This document shows positions 5,397 through 7,780 of a stretch of 7,780 bases of DNA, one piece after another. Both the position numbers and the translations under genes were made by a program. Source of the stretch: Caldifarciminota bacterium (lineage in GTDB: Bacteria; Hydrothermota; Tepidihabitantia; B3-TA06); assembly GCA_014729665.1 (NCBI GenBank), contig WJJO01000135.1, positions 1 to 7,780 on the forward strand. The letters are read 5' to 3'. The notes beneath the pieces were generated by a model that worked only from the letters and a program-made list of their open reading frames with translations, was not told the origin of the DNA and did no database searches. Numbering within the stretch: position 1 is the first letter of the stretch; each line of letters opens with the position of its first letter.

Positions 5397-5664
5397 CTAA
5401 TGTCCTCCGTTCCAGATACTTTGCAAGGGCAATGGAAGCTACAAAACTGATTAAAGCAAGTACTATAGCAACATCCAGGAGGAAAGACAGTTTGTAGACG
5501 ATACCTGTTAGGGCTGTTATACCGACAAACAGGATCCCCATGATATCAACCCCGACCATACGATCGGCGATAGTCGGGCCCCGGAAAATCCGGTAAAGAC
5601 ACAACACGGCCGCAATTGCCAGAACTGCAATGATTACAATAATCAATATATTCAATCCGCTCAT
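5389..5664 (-). CDS. mnhF: Mrp/Mnh antiporter subunit F
   Basis: 91 residues, the normal size for MrpF/MnhF. It has three membrane segments (about 5-24, 38-56, 61-82). The first cytoplasmic loop carries the family signature R-G29-P30-T-I-A-D34-R35 followed by D40; the buried acidic residues are thought to take part in ion or proton handling in Mrp complexes. The C-terminus ends ALAKYLERRT, also typical. ATG 5664 is preceded by GGAGG with 8-nt spacing and overlaps the mnhE stop by 4 nt (ATGA), so the two are translationally coupled. The gene lies between mnhE and mnhG in the canonical E-F-G order found in Mrp antiporters and in Mbh-type membrane hydrogenases. Confidence 0.95.
   Translation of the reverse strand: MSGLNILIIVIIAVLAIAAVLCLYRIFRGPTIADRMVGVDIMGILFVGITALTGIVYKLSFLLDVAIVLALISFVASIALAKYLERRTLDD
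5404..5408 (-). promoter_or_regulatory. Ribosome-binding site supporting the extended mnhG start
   Basis: Minus-strand GGAGG within the last codons of mnhF, 7 nt before ATG 5396. It supports translation from the upstream start and therefore the 36-residue N-terminal extension of MnhG. Confidence 0.65.
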
Positions 5665-6155
5665 TCGAAAATCCTCCTTAGATACTTTTCGAACTTCGCA
5701 ACTATGGCCTTAGTATTCGCTTCGATATCTTCTCCATTTTTTATAACATCAATCCAGTGTACGTAAAGTATGTCTTCATCGATGTCTACGGTCATAGTAC
5801 CGGGTGTAAGAGTAATCGAATTTGCAAGGAATGCCTTGGCCACATCGGTCTTGAGGTGTGTTTGAACCTTGACGATACCGGGATTTACCGGACAGAGCGG
5901 ATGAAGAACACGGAAGGCTACATCGAGGTTAGCTATCAACATATGCCAGAGGAATACGGGTATATAGATAACGGCCCAGAACCAGCGTCGGGGATTTAGG
6001 AACGAGGATGGACGGTGGGTAAACTCACCTCCGAAGAAAATCGCTGCAAGGATTGCTATAACACCTCCGATTGCGTACACGGACCAGTGATTAACCGGTA
6101 AAGCCAATAGCAACCATAGGCCGTAGGCAAAAACAAACAGGGCGATTCGCCTCAT
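5661..6155 (-). CDS. mnhE: Mrp/Mnh antiporter subunit E
   Basis: 164 residues, standard length. Hydrophobic segments lie at about 4-20 and 25-42, and a third at 60-76 ends in a block beginning HMLIANLDVAFRVL. The soluble C-terminal half carries the hallmark N112-S-I-T-L-T-P-G-T (112-120), then T-V-D and Y131-V-H-W134, all characteristic of MnhE. The subunit is part of the membrane ion-translocating assembly and probably contacts F and G. The start is ATG 6155, with AGGAGG 5 nt upstream lying inside the last codons of mnhD; only 1 nt separates it from the mnhD stop. The stop overlaps mnhF by 4 nt. This tight packing indicates one transcript. Confidence 0.95.
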   Translation of the reverse strand: MRRIALFVFAYGLWLLLALPVNHWSVYAIGGVIAILAAIFFGGEFTHRPSSFLNPRRWFWAVIYIPVFLWHMLIANLDVAFRVLHPLCPVNPGIVKVQTHLKTDVAKAFLANSITLTPGTMTVDIDEDILYVHWIDVIKNGEDIEANTKAIVAKFEKYLRRIFE

Positions 6156-6156
6156 A

Positions 6157-7780
6157 TTAACCTCCTGCTCCCGCGACTATTGATAATTTAGGCAGTACGA
6201 TCTCGGCGTACTTAACCCCTTTGAGCAAGGCTTCTGCTGCGGGTTGAAAGAGATTGGGATAAAGCCAAGCAAATGTAACTCCGCCTACGAGAAGAAGGGC
6301 AACAAGGCAAATCATCGAGAAGACCATAACGAAGGGTGCTTCCTTAAGTCCCTTCATGCCGCCTTTTCCCCAGAATACACTGTTAGTAATTTTTAATAGA
6401 TACCCCAAGGTAACTACCGCAAATATGCCTGCTATCAATGCAATAACAATCATACCCGGTTTCACTGGATTCGGGGTAAATAGATTTGCCGCCTGTAGTG
6501 CACCTAGGATAATGAACATCTTGGAGAAGAAGCCTATAAAAGGAGGCATCCCCGCAACCGAAAGGGCACCCAGGTTGTAAGACAGGGAAGTCCAGGGCAT
6601 CTGCTTGCCCAATCCATTAGGCAGTTTGTTGATATCCTTCTCACCGGTACGGTATTCAACCGAACCCGAGGTTAAGAACAGCAAGCCCTTACCCAAGGCA
6701 TGGGCAAGGATATGAGCAAGTGCACCGACAACAGCAAACATATTGCCTATGCCGAAGCCTAAAACTATGTAACCTATCTGTGACAAACTTGAGTCGGCCA
6801 GTAATCGTTTATACCCTTTCTGCACAAGAGCTAATAATCCTCCGACTGCTATGGATGCCGTACCCAGAATAATTAAGGCGTTGAATACCCATGGGTCTCC
6901 TGCCCCGCCTCGTACAAAGCCGTATACATTAAAGATTACCCTGGCAAGGGCATAGGCTCCAAGAACCTTAATCAAAACACCGGACAGCAGCGAGGATATG
7001 GGTGCGGGCGCGGAAGGATGCGCGTCCGGCAGCCACGATATAAAAGGAGCCAAAGCGGCCTTTAGTGCGAATCCGAACACGAGCAGAACAAGTACAAAGT
7101 AGAATCCGGTCTGGAAACTTCCCCCGGAAGCCATTTGAGTTTGCATAACGGCAAAGGCGTTGGACAAATCGGCCATATTAAGCGTTCTGGTTGAGGCATA
7201 GATAAAGGCGATTGCTAGAAGTATCATAAGGCTTGCGATTTCACCCATAACCATATATTTGAATCCGGCTTCGAGCTCCTCGGGTTCAGTACCGAATGCA
7301 ACCAGGGCATATGAGGATATGGCGGCAATCTCCATGAACACGAACATGTTAAACAAATCCCCGGTCATCACTACTCCGTTCATACCCACAAACATCAAGA
7401 GATACAATGTATAGAACTTACCCTGTCCGGTGAAGTGATCCATGTACTTGGTGGCAAAAAGATAGGAGAAAAAGACGAGTATCGAAACAACCAGCAGCAT
7501 GAATGCCGCCAGTTTATCCACCACGAATATAATCCCCAGAGGCACTGCGTTCTGGATAAACTCCCAGTTACCCGCACTGAATTGATAGACAACGGGTTCA
7601 GCCAGATTAAGCACCAGGTAAATACTAAGACCAAGAGTTGCTGCGACTGCGATACCAGTAAGTATCTCCGCAAGTCTTTTCCATATCTTATGAACAATAG
7701 GAACCAGGAATGCCGCACCGAGGGGAATGGCAATCAGAAGTGCGGGCAGAACCTTAAGAAACTCGGGAGGAGGAGTACCC
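6157..7780 (-). CDS. mnhD: Mrp/Mnh antiporter subunit D (NuoN/proton-antiporter family), 5'-truncated by the window edge
   Basis: About 540 residues are visible. The frame stays open to the window edge, and the 55 codons upstream of the GTG at 7614 encode a typical first membrane helix with no start codon, so the true start lies beyond 7780. Counting from 7614, the ion-channel residues of the proton_antipo_M family are present: E95 in FVFMEIAAISSYALVAFG, K185 in FALKAALAPF followed by WLPDAHPSAP, K216 in GVLIK, H305 and K309 in AHALGKG, and GMPPFIGFFSK (355-365). These support an active proton-conducting subunit with roughly 14 helices. It is the first visible gene of the operon; subunits A, B and C are expected upstream, outside the window. 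Homologs also occur as MbhH and in NuoN-like positions of hydrogenases, so the complex type is decided by the neighbours. Confidence 0.95.
   Translation of the reverse strand, partial: GTPPPEFLKVLPALLIAIPLGAAFLVPIVHKIWKRLAEILTGIAVAATLGLSIYLVLNLAEPVVYQFSAGNWEFIQNAVPLGIIFVVDKLAAFMLLVVSILVFFSYLFATKYMDHFTGQGKFYTLYLLMFVGMNGVVMTGDLFNMFVFMEIAAISSYALVAFGTEPEELEAGFKYMVMGEIASLMILLAIAFIYASTRTLNMADLSNAFAVMQTQMASGGSFQTGFYFVLVLLVFGFALKAALAPFISWLPDAHPSAPAPISSLLSGVLIKVLGAYALARVIFNVYGFVRGGAGDPWVFNALIILGTASIAVGGLLALVQKGYKRLLADSSLSQIGYIVLGFGIGNMFAVVGALAHILAHALGKGLLFLTSGSVEYRTGEKDINKLPNGLGKQMPWTSLSYNLGALSVAGMPPFIGFFSKMFIILGALQAANLFTPNPVKPGMIVIALIAGIFAVVTLGYLLKITNSVFWGKGGMKGLKEAPFVMVFSMICLVALLLVGGVTFAWLYPNLFQPAAEALLKGVKYAEIVLPKLSIVAGAGG

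Noticed and set aside
7395..7733. 112-codon minus-strand frame inside mnhD
   Set aside because: It is a shifted reading of the same strand. The mnhD frame carries all antiporter motifs continuously through this region, and there is no sign of a frameshift.
1..7780. CRISPR arrays, tRNA/rRNA genes, insertion sequences or phage genes
   Set aside because: No regularly spaced repeats, no structural RNA signatures, no transposase-like frames and no terminal inverted repeats were seen. All intergenic gaps are under 200 nt and are accounted for by promoters or terminators.

Overview
The window looks like a bacterial chromosome segment with moderate GC. It comes from a Gram-negative-type organism with an outer membrane: one gene encodes a secreted protein with features of the PorV/UPF0164 beta-barrel group. 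Promoters match the classical sigma-70 consensus (TTGACA / TATAAT), which argues against Bacteroidetes. An anaerobic or thermophilic candidate-phylum lineage (WOR-3/Stahlbacteria-like or similar) would fit the mix of a PorV-like/TPR protein, Mrp-type antiporter subunits and a hydrogenase-type ferredoxin. That placement is inference only.

Layout, left to right. (1) 1-300, minus: the first 100 residues of a Tic20/DUF4870-like membrane protein with a good promoter and Shine-Dalgarno (SD) site. (2) 301-458: a divergent promoter region. (3) 459-953, plus: a DUF2085 membrane protein that starts at GTG almost exactly at its predicted transcription start. (4) 954-1058: a convergent gap with a terminator-like hairpin. 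(5) 1059-2174, minus: tgt, tRNA-guanine transglycosylase. (6) 2175-2350: a second divergent promoter region. (7) 2351-4213, plus: a secreted PorV-like beta-barrel plus six-TPR protein, with a perfect consensus promoter whose predicted transcription start is the A of the ATG. (8) 4214-4324: a convergent gap with a small hairpin and T run. (9) 4325-7780, minus: a tightly packed operon read as mnhD (5'-partial), mnhE, mnhF, mnhG and a two-cluster [4Fe-4S] ferredoxin subunit of the HycF/HyfH/NuoI type.

How the genes work together: the operon is the most coherent unit. The MrpD/E/F/G-like membrane subunits form an ion-translocating module. The terminal ferredoxin gene is translationally coupled to mnhG and suggests the module belongs to a redox-driven complex (group 4 [NiFe]-hydrogenase or a relative) rather than a stand-alone Na+/H+ antiporter. 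The remaining genes are separately promoted single genes.

The most unusual point is expression architecture. Four TTGACA-type promoters can be read directly. Two of the genes they drive (DUF2085 and PorV-TPR) appear to be leaderless, and tgt has only about 15 nt of leader with no SD. The operon-internal genes examined all have clear SD sites. Both leaderless promoters also carry an inverted repeat with a 6-bp spacer on or abutting the -35 box.
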